Positions 18,307-26,482 are shown, counted from the first letter of the stretch. The stretch is DNA of 62,002 nt from Microcystis viridis FACHB-1342 (GCF_014698335.1 NZ_JACJSV010000019.1:1-62002); one strand, 5' to 3'. Program-made: numbers and translations. Notes: a model not told the origin generated them from the sequence alone.

Positions 18307-19053
18307 CTACTTTTCTTTTTTGGTCTCAGGCAGAGAAGTTAATTGACTTAAGACATTTTGTTCTAAGTAACTCTGCACTTCCGTGGCGAGATTGAGAGCA
18401 AAGGGAGTGAGAGTTTGCAGTTCTTTCATCGGTTCTAAGGGAATCAGCAAGGAAACGGCTATCCAGGGTACTCTTTGTCTTTTTAATTGCGCCCATTGGT
18501 CAAGCCAATACCACACCGAGGGATCGTAATGACCACCACCTAGCCAAGCGTACCATTGCACCACGGCAAAAGTGCTTTGTGTCCAAGCCCGATAGAATCG
18601 AGCCGTGGCCTTTCCTCCTGACTGGGTGGGAATTGATAGCTCGGTTGTTTCCCCCTGATTCCAACGACTAATAGAACTTATATCTGACCATTCTACTCCC
18701 GGTTGACTTTTATAGTAAACCTGTGGCTTTAAAAGCACGGTGATCCTCTTGCCATCAGGACTTTCCACCACTTGTACCGACCATTTTCCCTCAGCGATTT
18801 CACCTTGGCTCCGGTCGGTGGTTTTCAGGTCAGAGAACTTGATTCCCGATTCTTGTAGGGCCAGCATTTTCTGAATATTACCGATTCTCGGTTGATCCAG
18901 CCAAGACCACTGGCCAGAAATTAAATTGGGTAAGATACCCCCTAAAATCAAAATCAGCAGCAAGCACAACAGCAGTAAATAATTACCCGGTAGCTTTTTT
19001 TTGATTTTATCTAACACTAAACTTACCTCGTCCGGAATTTTTCGACTAATCAT
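18307..19053 (-). CDS. Cyanoexosortase A system-associated protein
   Basis: 248 aa with one N-terminal membrane helix (NYLLLLCLLLILILGGILPNL) and a soluble extracytoplasmic domain. It overlaps the cyanoexosortase gene by 8 bases, the standard arrangement for the small EpsI-like partner of exosortase systems. Features such as the WSVQVVESPDGKRITVLLKPQ stretch and WYAWLGGGHYDPSVWYWLDQW are compatible with that family. Biochemical role unknown; it is presumed to assist processing of PEP-CTERM-type proteins or polymer export. Confidence 0.75.
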   Translation of the reverse strand: MISRKIPDEVSLVLDKIKKKLPGNYLLLLCLLLILILGGILPNLISGQWSWLDQPRIGNIQKMLALQESGIKFSDLKTTDRSQGEIAEGKWSVQVVESPDGKRITVLLKPQVYYKSQPGVEWSDISSISRWNQGETTELSIPTQSGGKATARFYRAWTQSTFAVVQWYAWLGGGHYDPSVWYWLDQWAQLKRQRVPWIAVSLLIPLEPMKELQTLTPFALNLATEVQSYLEQNVLSQLTSLPETKKEK

Positions 19054-19951
19054 CCTGGTTAACTTCCTCTTGAGTCAGGGACTGTTTCCTGACTACCTCG
19101 CGATACTGCATGATTTGGAAGACCAAAAAGATCAGTAACAACATCAAGACGGAGTATAAATCGCCCCCCCAGCCATCGTGGAATAATGTAAAGTTTTCCT
19201 CCTGTCCTGTGCCGTGAAACCAAGCTAAAAGCGCGTTACGAATGATGTTAGCTCCGACACTAATTCCAAAGGCGCTGAGGAGCATAAAGCAGGTTTTACG
19301 GCCGTTTTTGATGGTATCAGTCCAATGGAGCAGCAGCAGCGTGACGTAAAGACTGGTAAATAACATTTTCAGCCCCGCACAGTAGGGAGCGATTTCCACC
19401 GTCCTACCTTCTACCGCCACATAAATACCGTCAACAGAGACATCTAGACCCGCTTGCTGGAGAATAAAACCAGAGCAAGCAGCAATAAAAACCTGTAGGG
19501 GTAGAGTATAAGGAGCGATCAGGTATGGTATAGGATTAGGAGTCGCTAAAGCCGTTAAAAGTAGGGGAACTCCCTGTAATTTAAAACCTTCCCTTCCTTT
19601 TAACCAGAGACAGATTCCCGCTAAAATAATCGGGAAAGACATACTAACCCAAAGGGAGGAGCCGAGGAGATAAAAAATCGCTCCTAGGGTTAACAAAAAC
19701 GCTCCGAGGGGGTAGGAGCGATCTTCGAGGCGTTGCCATTTTTTGCGATTCTGCCAGACAATATAGGCGGCGTAGGGAAGGCCGATCAAGCCGTGGCTAA
19801 AGTACTCGTGTTCGGTGCTGATCGATTTATTCAGCCAACCATCGTACCAGTGAAAGATCACCGGACCATAGATAACCGCCAAGAAACCGATCATCAGCCA
19901 AGATTGCCGATTTTTCTGGGAGACGGTGGATAAGGAAGGACTAATACCCAT
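19046..19951 (-). CDS. crtA: Cyanoexosortase A
   Basis: Multi-pass membrane transpeptidase that is thought to cleave PEP-CTERM sorting signals. The catalytic Cys (EIAPYCAGLKML), Arg (GANIIRNALLAWFHG) and His (FTLFHDGWGGD) are all present, as are about eight hydrophobic helices. I start it at the ATG at 19951 (MGISPSLSTV) because the longer frame to 20095 would overlap the DegT gene by over 100 bases; the chosen start leaves a 37-base gap. No PEP-CTERM substrate gene is seen in the window. Confidence 0.85.
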   Translation of the reverse strand: MGISPSLSTVSQKNRQSWLMIGFLAVIYGPVIFHWYDGWLNKSISTEHEYFSHGLIGLPYAAYIVWQNRKKWQRLEDRSYPLGAFLLTLGAIFYLLGSSLWVSMSFPIILAGICLWLKGREGFKLQGVPLLLTALATPNPIPYLIAPYTLPLQVFIAACSGFILQQAGLDVSVDGIYVAVEGRTVEIAPYCAGLKMLFTSLYVTLLLLHWTDTIKNGRKTCFMLLSAFGISVGANIIRNALLAWFHGTGQEENFTLFHDGWGGDLYSVLMLLLIFLVFQIMQYREVVRKQSLTQEEVNQDD

Positions 19952-19988
19952 AGGACAGAGCGATTTAGTGACAAATTCTGAATTTATG

Positions 19989-21128
19989 TTACCCGATGAT
20001 CGCAGTGATCTGTTCAACCACGATGGCAATTTGCTCCTCCCGGATGCCGGGGTACATGGGGAGAGAGACAATTTCTTCACAGAGAGTCTCTGCATTGGGA
20101 AAGTCTCCCTGTTGATAACCCAGGTAGCGATAGGCCGGTTGTAGATGACAAGGAATCGGATAATGAATGCCAGTTTGAATACCGACGGCAGTTAATTGTT
20201 CTTGTAGTTGTTGGCGATCAACGGGACAATGGGGGAGGAGGCGAATAACGTAGAGATGATAGACATGACCAGTCTCGGTTTCGTCTCTTATGGGTAAAAT
20301 GCCCTTATCGGCTAAAGGAGCCAACAGCCGATCATATTGTCTTGCCGCTCGCTGACGGGTCTGATTCCAGCCCTCCAGATGGGGTAATTTAATGTTTAAA
20401 ATGGCGGCTTGTATGCTATCCAAACGGCTATTAGTGCCGATATCGGTGTGGAAATACTTGCTTGGTGCGCCATAATTTCTTAAACTGCGGGCTTTTTGGC
20501 TAATTTCGGGATCATTGCTCACTAAAATTCCGCCATTGCCAAAAGCACCTAAATTTTTACTGGGATAAAAACTAAACCCCGCCGCCACACCGACACTGCC
20601 GGCGCGATAACCTTCTCTACTGGCTAAATGGGCCTGGGCTGCATCTTCAAAGATGGTCAGACTATGGCTGCGGGCAAAATCCTCTAATTGTTGGGGTGAT
20701 ACCATCTGTCCGTACAGGTGTACGGGTAGAATGGCGCGGGTGTTGGGGGTAATTTTTTGGGCGGCCGCCGCGAGGTCAATTAAGGCCGTATCGAGGTGAC
20801 AATCAACTAAAACTGGTTTAGCTCCCGCTTGAATAACACCCATGAGGGTGGCGACAAAGGTATTAGCGGGGACTAGCACTTCATCCCCGGCACCGATGCC
20901 GTAAGCTTGTAAAGCCAAGGCAAGAGCAGCAGTGCCAGAAGCTACTCCCACAGCATACTCGACTCCGCAAGCCTGGGCAAAGGCGGTTTCAAATTCGGCT
21001 AAAGCTTGGCCTAAAACAAAATCTCCTCGGTCGATAACTGTTTGGATTGCCTCGGTAATTTTTGCTTGTAGGGGCTGATTTTGCCAAGTTAAATCAACAA
21101 AGGGAACTTTGATTAAATGGGAATTCAT
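19989..21128 (-). CDS. DegT/DnrJ/EryC1/StrS-type sugar aminotransferase
   Basis: 379 aa PLP-dependent fold I enzyme that installs amino groups on nucleotide keto-sugars. VPFVDLTWQNQPLQAKI is the family N-terminus, VGVASGTAALALALQAYGIG binds cofactor phosphate, IFEDAAQAHLA holds the PLP aspartate, and GFSFYPSKNLGAFGNGG holds the Schiff-base lysine. First gene of the minus-strand exopolysaccharide/exosortase block, so an amino-sugar for the exported polymer is the likely product. Confidence 0.88.
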   Translation of the reverse strand: MNSHLIKVPFVDLTWQNQPLQAKITEAIQTVIDRGDFVLGQALAEFETAFAQACGVEYAVGVASGTAALALALQAYGIGAGDEVLVPANTFVATLMGVIQAGAKPVLVDCHLDTALIDLAAAAQKITPNTRAILPVHLYGQMVSPQQLEDFARSHSLTIFEDAAQAHLASREGYRAGSVGVAAGFSFYPSKNLGAFGNGGILVSNDPEISQKARSLRNYGAPSKYFHTDIGTNSRLDSIQAAILNIKLPHLEGWNQTRQRAARQYDRLLAPLADKGILPIRDETETGHVYHLYVIRLLPHCPVDRQQLQEQLTAVGIQTGIHYPIPCHLQPAYRYLGYQQGDFPNAETLCEEIVSLPMYPGIREEQIAIVVEQITAIIG

Positions 21129-21199
21129 CTATTGCTTGTTTAGGGAGACATTATTAATTGTCAAGAGACTAGCATAGGTTTGAGCAAGTTGCCTAGATT

Positions 21200-21256
21200 T
21201 GTAGGCTCTCTTGTTCTTTCTGTCTTTTTCTTTGTGTTTTTTGTGCCTCTGTGGTT
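21200..21256. repeat. Dispersed T-rich repeat ('tttgtgcctctgtggttt' type)
   Basis: CTTTGTG...TTTTGTGCCTCTGTGG ahead of mobA is the reverse complement of the AAACCACAGAGGCACAAAG stretch at 41857-41875. A related CTTTGTGTCCTTTGTGTC lies near 57132. It is a low-complexity intergenic repeat family with no coding content. Confidence 0.5.
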
Positions 21257-21277
21257 TATCCTTTAAAACTGGTTATT

Positions 21278-21892
21278 ATGAGTGATTTTCCCGCTTTAAC
21301 GGCGTTAATTCTGGCTGGTGGTCAAAGTTCCCGCATGGGACGAGATAAAGCTTTGTTATCTTTTCAGGGTGTCTCTTTTCTAGAGAATACTTGTTTAATT
21401 GCCCAAGATTGTGCAGTACAAGTGTCTGTGATTACGCCTTGGCCGGAACGTTATGAACTTATCATTCCCCAATGCTGCCAGATAATCAAGGAACCTCTCC
21501 CCACTAGGGGGCCTTTATTGGCCTTTGCCTTGGGATTAACTTTTGTATCAACCGATTGGGTTTTATTACTCCCTTGCGATTTACCTTTACTCAGGTCTTC
21601 AATTATTCAAGAATGGTCAAGATTATTAGCCACTGTACCAGAAAATGCTATGGCTTCGGTTCCTCGGTGCGGCAATCGTTGGGAGCCTCTCTGTGCTTTT
21701 TATCATCGTCGTTGTTTAGCATCTTTGCAGACTTATATTAAGCAGGGAGACACTTCTTTTCAAAAATGGTTAAATGTCGCTGTGGTGGAGGAATTAATTA
21801 TCGATAATTCCGAGATTTTATTTAACTGTAATACCCCAGAAGATTTAGAGATAATAATAAACTACCCAGATATTAACCGTGAGGAAACCTAG
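21278..21892 (+). CDS. mobA: Molybdenum cofactor guanylyltransferase
   Basis: About 204 aa from the ATG at 21278; a GTG at 21251 gives 213. It transfers GMP to molybdopterin for Mo-bis-MGD enzymes such as nitrate reductase. The N-terminal signature is ALILAGGQSSRMGRDKALL, with LLPCDLPLL (metal-binding aspartate) and RCGNRWEPLCAFYHRR later. The 3' end overlaps the convergent J-domain gene by 48 bases. Functionally it fits the nitrate assimilation genes further along the window, although they are 30 kb away. Confidence 0.87.
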   Translation: MSDFPALTALILAGGQSSRMGRDKALLSFQGVSFLENTCLIAQDCAVQVSVITPWPERYELIIPQCCQIIKEPLPTRGPLLAFALGLTFVSTDWVLLLPCDLPLLRSSIIQEWSRLLATVPENAMASVPRCGNRWEPLCAFYHRRCLASLQTYIKQGDTSFQKWLNVAVVEELIIDNSEILFNCNTPEDLEIIINYPDINREET

Positions 21893-23110
21893 CACAAAAG
21901 GGATTAAAAGTAAAGAGATCGGCGAAGAAATATTGGATAAATGTCGATAACCATAGTAAAGCATTCCGGTTAGATAACCGCCTGTTACACCGATAATTGC
22001 GCCGATAATATCGCCATTTATGGATAAATAGGAAGTGAGCCAAATGACGAGGGAAAAGGGCAAAATTATTAAGCCACCTAAAAATATATCCCCGACGATA
22101 CTACCATATTTATTACTTAATTTTCTGCCCAAACAACTAGATAAAGTCAGAATAATAAAAGGAAATACTGCCCAGCCTAATAACAGTAAAAACTCGGATT
22201 TAACTGTCCAGTTTTGCCAAGTCAAAGCGATAAAAAAACTGCTGATTATTGCCGCAAATACCCCTGTAGCCAAAGCCTGATTACGGTTAAGCTTTAAAAA
22301 AGACTGTGCTAGACCGGTCTTGGGTTTGAGCAAAGATAAAAAAGAGATTTTCAGCAAATTAAAAATAATAAAAAGAGTTTTTGACCACTTAATTGATTGC
22401 TGTTGTCGATAACTTTTATGAACATATTTTAACTTATTAATAATGGCATGATAGCGGCGAAAATTTCCCTGTTGCTTAAATTTCTTGGCCGCTATTTGAA
22501 AATCTTTTCGTGCTGCTGGCAGTTCCGAGAGTTCCTCTAGAGCCAATCCTCTTTGATAATAGAATTGGGGATTATTTTGGTCAATGGCGATTGCTTTGCC
22601 ATAAGCTTCTAGGGAGGATTGGGTGTAACCGAGTCGTTGACGGGATAAACCGAGGTAATAGTAAGCTTGGGAACAATCGGGTTTTAACTGCAAAACTTGC
22701 CGACAATCGCTTAAAACTTGCCGATCCTGCTGATTATAGTAGTAAACTTCCGCCCGTTGCAGATAGGCCTGCCAAAATTGCGGATTAATTGCGATCGCTT
22801 GCTGGTAAAATGCGATCGCTAGTTGATAATTTTTCTCTTGAGCGTAGTGCCATCCCTGTTGATAAAAATCCTCGGCACTACGGTTAAAAGTGGGTATTTC
22901 TGGGGATAAACTGCGATCATACTCTTTTCTTTTGTCTTTATCGCTCAAAACCCGATAAGCTTGTTCAATTTCGCGAAATTTTGTCACTGCCTCTGGATCA
23001 TTGGGATTATAATCGGGGTGATATTGCCGGGCCAGACGACGAAAAGCGGCTTTTATCTGATTATTACTGGCATTACGGGGAATTTGGAGGATTTCATAGT
23101 AATTTTTCAT
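21845..23110 (-). CDS. J-domain protein with TPR repeats and membrane tail
   Basis: 421 aa. Residues 3-67 are a J domain with the HPD motif (RQYHPDYNPND), so it should stimulate an Hsp70. Residues about 80-215 hold at least four tetratricopeptide repeats (WHYAQEKNYQLAIAFYQQAI, AYYYLGLSRQRLGYTQSSLE). The C-terminal 150 residues have four or five membrane helices, probably tethering it to a membrane. Domain combinations of this kind are common in cyanobacteria; the client is unknown. Tail-to-tail overlap with mobA. Confidence 0.82.
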   Translation of the reverse strand: MKNYYEILQIPRNASNNQIKAAFRRLARQYHPDYNPNDPEAVTKFREIEQAYRVLSDKDKRKEYDRSLSPEIPTFNRSAEDFYQQGWHYAQEKNYQLAIAFYQQAIAINPQFWQAYLQRAEVYYYNQQDRQVLSDCRQVLQLKPDCSQAYYYLGLSRQRLGYTQSSLEAYGKAIAIDQNNPQFYYQRGLALEELSELPAARKDFQIAAKKFKQQGNFRRYHAIINKLKYVHKSYRQQQSIKWSKTLFIIFNLLKISFLSLLKPKTGLAQSFLKLNRNQALATGVFAAIISSFFIALTWQNWTVKSEFLLLLGWAVFPFIILTLSSCLGRKLSNKYGSIVGDIFLGGLIILPFSLVIWLTSYLSINGDIIGAIIGVTGGYLTGMLYYGYRHLSNISSPISLLLIPFVLGFLTVNIWVVYYYL

Positions 23111-23170
23111 ACTTGAATGCGGGGAGAATTTTCAACTACTGAAAACTGTTGCCAATGGCTCGCCGAAACG

Positions 23171-23190
23171 ACTATCATTGTCAATTAAAT
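23171..23190. promoter_or_regulatory. Possible Fur box upstream of fur
   Basis: ACTATCATTGTCAATTAAAT, 25 bases before the fur ATG, partly matches the Fur consensus GATAATGATAATCATTATC. The match is partial and this is also the divergent promoter region for the J-domain gene. Autoregulation is common for Fur, which is the main reason to note it. Confidence 0.3.
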
Positions 23191-23215
23191 AGCTTTTATT
23201 GAGAGTCGATCGCTT

Positions 23216-23767
23216 ATGTCTGCCTACACTGCCTCCTCCCTGAAAGCGGAACTCAATGCACGGGGGTGGCGCTTAACTCCCCAGCGAGAGAAAATTCTGC
23301 ACGTTTTCCAGAATTTACCGAAAGGCAATCATCTCAGTGCCGAAGAATTGCAGGAATTACTGGACAAACGGGGGGAAGGAATTAGTTTATCGACGATTTA
23401 CCGCAGTGTTAAACTAATGTCGCGGATGGGAATTTTGCGGGAGTTGGAATTGGCCGAGGGTCATAAACACTACGAACTCAATCAACCCTATCCCCACCAC
23501 CATCATCATTTGGTCTGTATTCAGTGTAATAAAACCATCGAATTTAACAATGATTCCATTCTCAAACACAGTCTCAAACAGTGTGAGAAAGAGGGTTTTC
23601 AGTTAATTGACTGTCAGCTAACGGTGATGGCCATCTGTCCGGAAGCTTTGCGGATGGGTTGGCCGTCGGGAATACCGAGTAATTGGGGTTGCACCCGTTC
23701 GCTGGTGGATACTCGTTTCCAAAACTGCGAGATTCCCGAATCAAAGGAACCGGAACCAGAAAACTAG
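23216..23767 (+). CDS. fur: Fur-family ferric uptake regulator
   Basis: 183 aa winged-helix metalloregulator. The DNA-binding part has RGWRLTPQREKILHVFQNLP and ISLSTIYRSVKLMSRMG. The HHHHHLVCIQCNKTIEF region has the histidine cluster and first CxxC. The second CxxC found in many Fur proteins is replaced by a single-cysteine AICPEALRMGW, followed by a 40-residue tail containing two more cysteines. The sequence resembles the iron-responsive FurA of cyanobacteria more than Zur or PerR, by recall. Confidence 0.87.
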   Translation: MSAYTASSLKAELNARGWRLTPQREKILHVFQNLPKGNHLSAEELQELLDKRGEGISLSTIYRSVKLMSRMGILRELELAEGHKHYELNQPYPHHHHHLVCIQCNKTIEFNNDSILKHSLKQCEKEGFQLIDCQLTVMAICPEALRMGWPSGIPSNWGCTRSLVDTRFQNCEIPESKEPEPEN

Positions 23768-23771
23768 ACAT

Positions 23772-24194
23772 CTAAGCGGACATTCCCAACTGAAAACCGA
23801 GAGCTTTTTTCTGCATTAATTGGAAAATATTATAAAATCCGTTGGCGCGGGAAGGGGTAAGACTGACTTTTAAACCGGTTTCTTCGATAAAATCCGGGGT
23901 GACTTGCAGGATTTCCGAGGGAGTCAGTCCATTTAACCCCTCGATTAACAAAGCAACTAAACCTTTGACTAATTGCGCGTCGGAATCGCCTTTGTACCAA
24001 ACTTGGCCATTTTCGAGGTCGGCAGTGATATAAACTTGGGATACACAGCCCTGGACTTTATTAGTGGGTATTTTGGCAGATTCTGGTATTGGTTCTAGTT
24101 TTTTAGCAAAAGCTAGTAATTGTTCGTATTTTTGCTTAGGATCGGTACGACGTTTGAGGCGTTCGACGATGCGATCGAGATTAGACGGGAGCAT
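23772..24194 (-). CDS. sufE: SufE-family cysteine desulfurase activator
   Basis: 140 aa. It accepts persulfide sulfur from SufS for Fe-S cluster assembly. The acceptor cysteine lies in KVQGCVSQVYI (about residue 50). The N-terminus (LDRIVERLKRRTDPKQKYEQLLAFAKKL) and the C-terminal FYNIFQLMQKKA helix are typical of SufE. It is convergent with fur, 4 bases apart, pairing iron control with iron-cluster assembly by position only. Confidence 0.92.
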   Translation of the reverse strand: MLPSNLDRIVERLKRRTDPKQKYEQLLAFAKKLEPIPESAKIPTNKVQGCVSQVYITADLENGQVWYKGDSDAQLVKGLVALLIEGLNGLTPSEILQVTPDFIEETGLKVSLTPSRANGFYNIFQLMQKKALGFQLGMSA

Positions 24195-24523
24195 ATTGCG
24201 AGTTAAAATAGGAAAAAATTAGCCAATAGCTTTTTTATATTAGCATTCTTGCGGAAGTTGCGCGCTGTGGTTATCGCTGCCAGGACTACCTTGGTCAGAG
24301 CGCATTGATGCTATCTGCTAGAATTGGCATCAATCAAACGCCACGCTTGCAGGGGTATTCATCCGACATTTTAGGTAAATTCCAGAAAAAAAACCACCCT
24401 AAACCCCACATTTGTCAAGTGTTTTACATAATTTTAATATTTCTTGCCGTTTTGCTCTCTCGCTCTCGTCCGGCTTCTCGACGGAATCGCTAAAATGATC
24501 AGGGGTGTTTTAGAGGCAAGTCT
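24195..24523. other. Non-coding gap between sufE and the DUF3782 gene
   Basis: 329 bases. The only structure I see is the perfect 8-bp inverted repeat ATTGATGC (24304-24311) / GCATCAAT (24327-24334). The rest is the divergent promoter region of sufE and the gene at 24524. A short frame at 24305-24493 has no family features and is not called. Confidence 0.5.
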
Positions 24524-25309
24524 ATGAGTGAACCAGTAACTCTTGAGGATATTTACCAGCTATTCCGCGCTTCCGCTGAGGAATATGATCGCCGGGCTGC
24601 CCAATCCAAGGCGGAATATGATCGCCGGGCTGAGGAATATGATCGCCGGGCTGCCCAATCCAAGGCGGAATATGATCGCCGGGCTGAGGAATATGATCGC
24701 CTGGTTGCCCAATCCAAGGCGGAATATGATCGCCTGGTTGCCCAATCCAAGGCGGAATATGATCGCCGGGCTGAGGAATATGATCGCCATAGAGTCGAAA
24801 TAGAGAACCTCCTGGCCGAATCTAAACTAGAAAGCGATCGCTCGATGACAGAACTGAAACGCACCGTAGAACGAACCAGCAAAGCGGTAGATAGTCTGAC
24901 CACTCGCTGGGGTCGATTTGTGGAAGAGTTGGTAGAACCGGCGGTTTTACGGCTTTTTCAGGAAAAAGGCATTGATATTAAGGAAGTTTATCCCCGTGCT
25001 AGAGTCAAACGTCAGGGCATCGCCATGGAAATTGATATCCTAGGGGTGGATGATACCGATCTCGTGGTGGTGGAATGTAAATCGAGATTATCTCAAGATG
25101 ATGTAGATGAATTTATTGAAAAATTGACTCGTTTTAAAATCGCTTTTCCCCATTATCAAAACTATCGAGCCTACGGTGCAGTGGCAGGAATTGAAATCAA
25201 CGAGGGAATCGATCGCTATGCTTATAAAAAAGGTCTATTTGTGATTAAACCCTCCGGGGATACGGTGGCTATTATTAATGATGCCGACTTTCAACCGAAT
25301 ACTTGGTAA
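24524..25309 (+). CDS. DUF3782-type nuclease-like protein with expanded coiled-coil repeats
   Basis: 261 aa, third paralogue of the genes at 2021 and 2705. Residues about 18-88 are tandem repeats of EYDRRAAQSKA (11 aa) and EYDRRAE (7 aa), mixed with an EYDRLVAQSKA variant, predicted to be helical. The rest has the conserved TRWGRFVEELVEPAVLRLF segment and the catalytic-like EIDILGVDDTDLVVVECKS (acidic residue plus E-x-K). It ends in INDADFQPNTW, like the other copies (ILNDTxFQPKTW). Repeat units are multiples of three bases, so length change keeps the frame. Function unknown. Confidence 0.8.
   Translation: MSEPVTLEDIYQLFRASAEEYDRRAAQSKAEYDRRAEEYDRRAAQSKAEYDRRAEEYDRLVAQSKAEYDRLVAQSKAEYDRRAEEYDRHRVEIENLLAESKLESDRSMTELKRTVERTSKAVDSLTTRWGRFVEELVEPAVLRLFQEKGIDIKEVYPRARVKRQGIAMEIDILGVDDTDLVVVECKSRLSQDDVDEFIEKLTRFKIAFPHYQNYRAYGAVAGIEINEGIDRYAYKKGLFVIKPSGDTVAIINDADFQPNTW
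24580..24786 (+). repeat. In-frame 33-bp and 21-bp tandem repeats inside the DUF3782 gene
   Basis: Units of GAATATGATCGCCGGGCTG are followed by either CCCAATCCAAGGCG or the start of the next unit. They alternate 33- and 21-bp steps (54-bp superunit). Because all periods are multiples of three, several other frames are also open across it, on both strands. Confidence 0.85.
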
Positions 25310-25370
25310 TTTCCCTAGTCAAAACAATCGCTATGGTTAACCTTTCCTACAATAAAAATCGCCTTCTTCC

Positions 25371-25493
25371 CAGTATCGAGAGGAAAGGGCGATCGCCGCT
25401 CAAGCAGGTTTAGCCAAACAGGAAGCGGAACAAAAAGCCCAACGACTAGCGGAAAGACTAAGAGCGCTGGGTATCAACCCCGATGAAGTTTAG
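25371..25493 (+). pseudogene. C-terminal remnant of a Uma2-family protein
   Basis: An open stretch reads QYREERAIAAQAG, LAKQEAEQKAQRLAERLR and ALGINPDEV before TAG at 25491. This is the heptad-rich tail that many cyanobacterial Uma2 proteins carry. No catalytic part, start codon or Shine-Dalgarno sequence is present, so it is a decayed 3' end left between the DUF3782 gene and rpoZ. Confidence 0.7.
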
Positions 25494-25520
25494 GGGTTGC
25501 TCCCCAGCAATTTTAGGGGA

Positions 25521-25748
25521 TTAATCGCGTAATAATTCCGGTTCGGTTAATTCGTCGGTCATTTCCATCAGGGCCCGTTGGACGGGTTTAATCATCGGGT
25601 CGTCGATATTTTCTACGGTATCGTAGCGGACCCGCTTGGCCCGTCTAGCGACTTGCACGACGATCGAGTAACGATTGCTGGCCACATTCATCAGTTTATC
25701 GGTGAGATAAATCATCTCGGAGGAGTCGAATTTAAACCGTTTGGACAT
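25521..25748 (-). CDS. rpoZ: RNA polymerase omega subunit
   Basis: 75 aa cyanobacterial RpoZ. It contains VASNRYSIVVQVARRAKRVRYD, the conserved omega core, followed by an acidic tail (ALMEMTDELTEPELLRD). It assists assembly of RNA polymerase and, in cyanobacteria, sigma-factor recruitment. Monocistronic as far as can be seen; upstream lies a 1-kb non-coding stretch. Confidence 0.93.
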   Translation of the reverse strand: MSKRFKFDSSEMIYLTDKLMNVASNRYSIVVQVARRAKRVRYDTVENIDDPMIKPVQRALMEMTDELTEPELLRD

Positions 25749-25984
25749 AGTTATATTTAGCCTTCTCTGGTGAATTTGGCAGTTGTCACTGATAATAGGT
25801 TAGTGATCAGTTTTATTACTCAGTCCACCTTACCACATTTTGTCAACCTTAAGGATAGGGTCCTATTCCATCTAGATTGGATTTTGTCAACTACTTTTTA
25901 CAAAAGTTAAATCAATTTTATACAAGTTTAAAAATATACAAATAAAGAGATAATTTTTGAAATAAATAAACCCAAAAAAGGGAC

Positions 25985-26200
25985 ACCATTGCCGGGGCTG
26001 TAAATACACTTGAACGTATAACTTCCCCCTCGATTTAGCTTCCGGTGATGCTATTCCCATGGCCTTGACAGTGCCGGCGATCGATGGTTAAAAATAAACA
26101 GATGCTGGATCCCCATCCAACATCCGCGTTCTAACTCTGCACACATTTTGCTAAGTCCTCATGATAAGTTAAAAAACGCTTCCTTTTTGGGGGCGTTTTT
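25985..26200 (+). ncRNA. Candidate structured small RNA
   Basis: A GC-richer island (about 25990-26160) in AT-rich DNA contains a hairpin, GATGCTGGAT/ATCCAACATC (26101-26124, one mismatch, CCCC loop). It ends in a strong intrinsic terminator at 26172-26200. No open reading frame of note lies before the terminator, which therefore needs another transcript to end. Both strands nearby lack a gene reading toward it. Identity is unknown; 6S RNA is one possibility I could not verify. Confidence 0.4.
26172..26200 (+). terminator. Intrinsic terminator
   Basis: AAAAACGC pairs with GCGTTTTT across a 13-base loop and runs into T-rich sequence. No annotated plus-strand gene precedes it, which supports the small RNA candidate upstream. 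Confidence 0.7.
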
Positions 26201-26251
26201 ATTTATTCGATTGAAAAAACCGATGACAATCATTACTAAAGCTGATAAGAA

Positions 26252-26347
26252 AGTGGGGTGTGGGGTGTGGGGTGTGGGGTGTGGGGTGTAGGGTGTGGGG
26301 AGTTTTCTCAGTGAACTGATAACTGATAACTGATAACTGATAACTGA
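26252..26347. repeat. Heptamer repeats: GGGGTGT run then AACTGAT run
   Basis: About six GGGGTGT units (26252-26298) are followed 15 bases later by about five AACTGAT units (26313-26347). The same pairing of the two heptamers occurs at 35334-35477, and separately at 32849-32872, 26790-26816 and in the nrt operon. They belong to the short tandemly repeated class known in cyanobacteria. Confidence 0.9.
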
Positions 26348-26482
26348 CTTCTAACCCAATTTTGGACAAAGATAAGTAAAAATTATTTATTGACCGTAAA
26401 AACTTGAGAATATTTAAATTAACATTCCGCAATATTTATAAATTCTTAAGAATTAATTGAGAAAGATTTTTATTTAACAACG

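Larger units (their letters stand above)
25749..26482. other. Long non-coding stretch upstream of rpoZ
   Basis: AT-rich DNA holding the rpoZ promoter region, a candidate small RNA (25985-26200), a GGGGTGT heptamer run (26252-26298) and an AACTGAT run (26313-26347). An apparent minus-strand frame at 26199-26432 is mostly translated heptamer repeats and is not a gene. Confidence 0.6.

Noticed and set aside
24305-24493. Plus-strand frame of 62 codons upstream of the DUF3782 gene
   Set aside because: No Shine-Dalgarno sequence, no protein-like composition, and it covers the divergent promoter region.
26199-26432. Minus-strand frame of 77 codons
   Set aside because: Mostly translated GGGGTGT and AACTGAT repeats (HTLHPTPHTP and YQLSVISYQ), not a gene.
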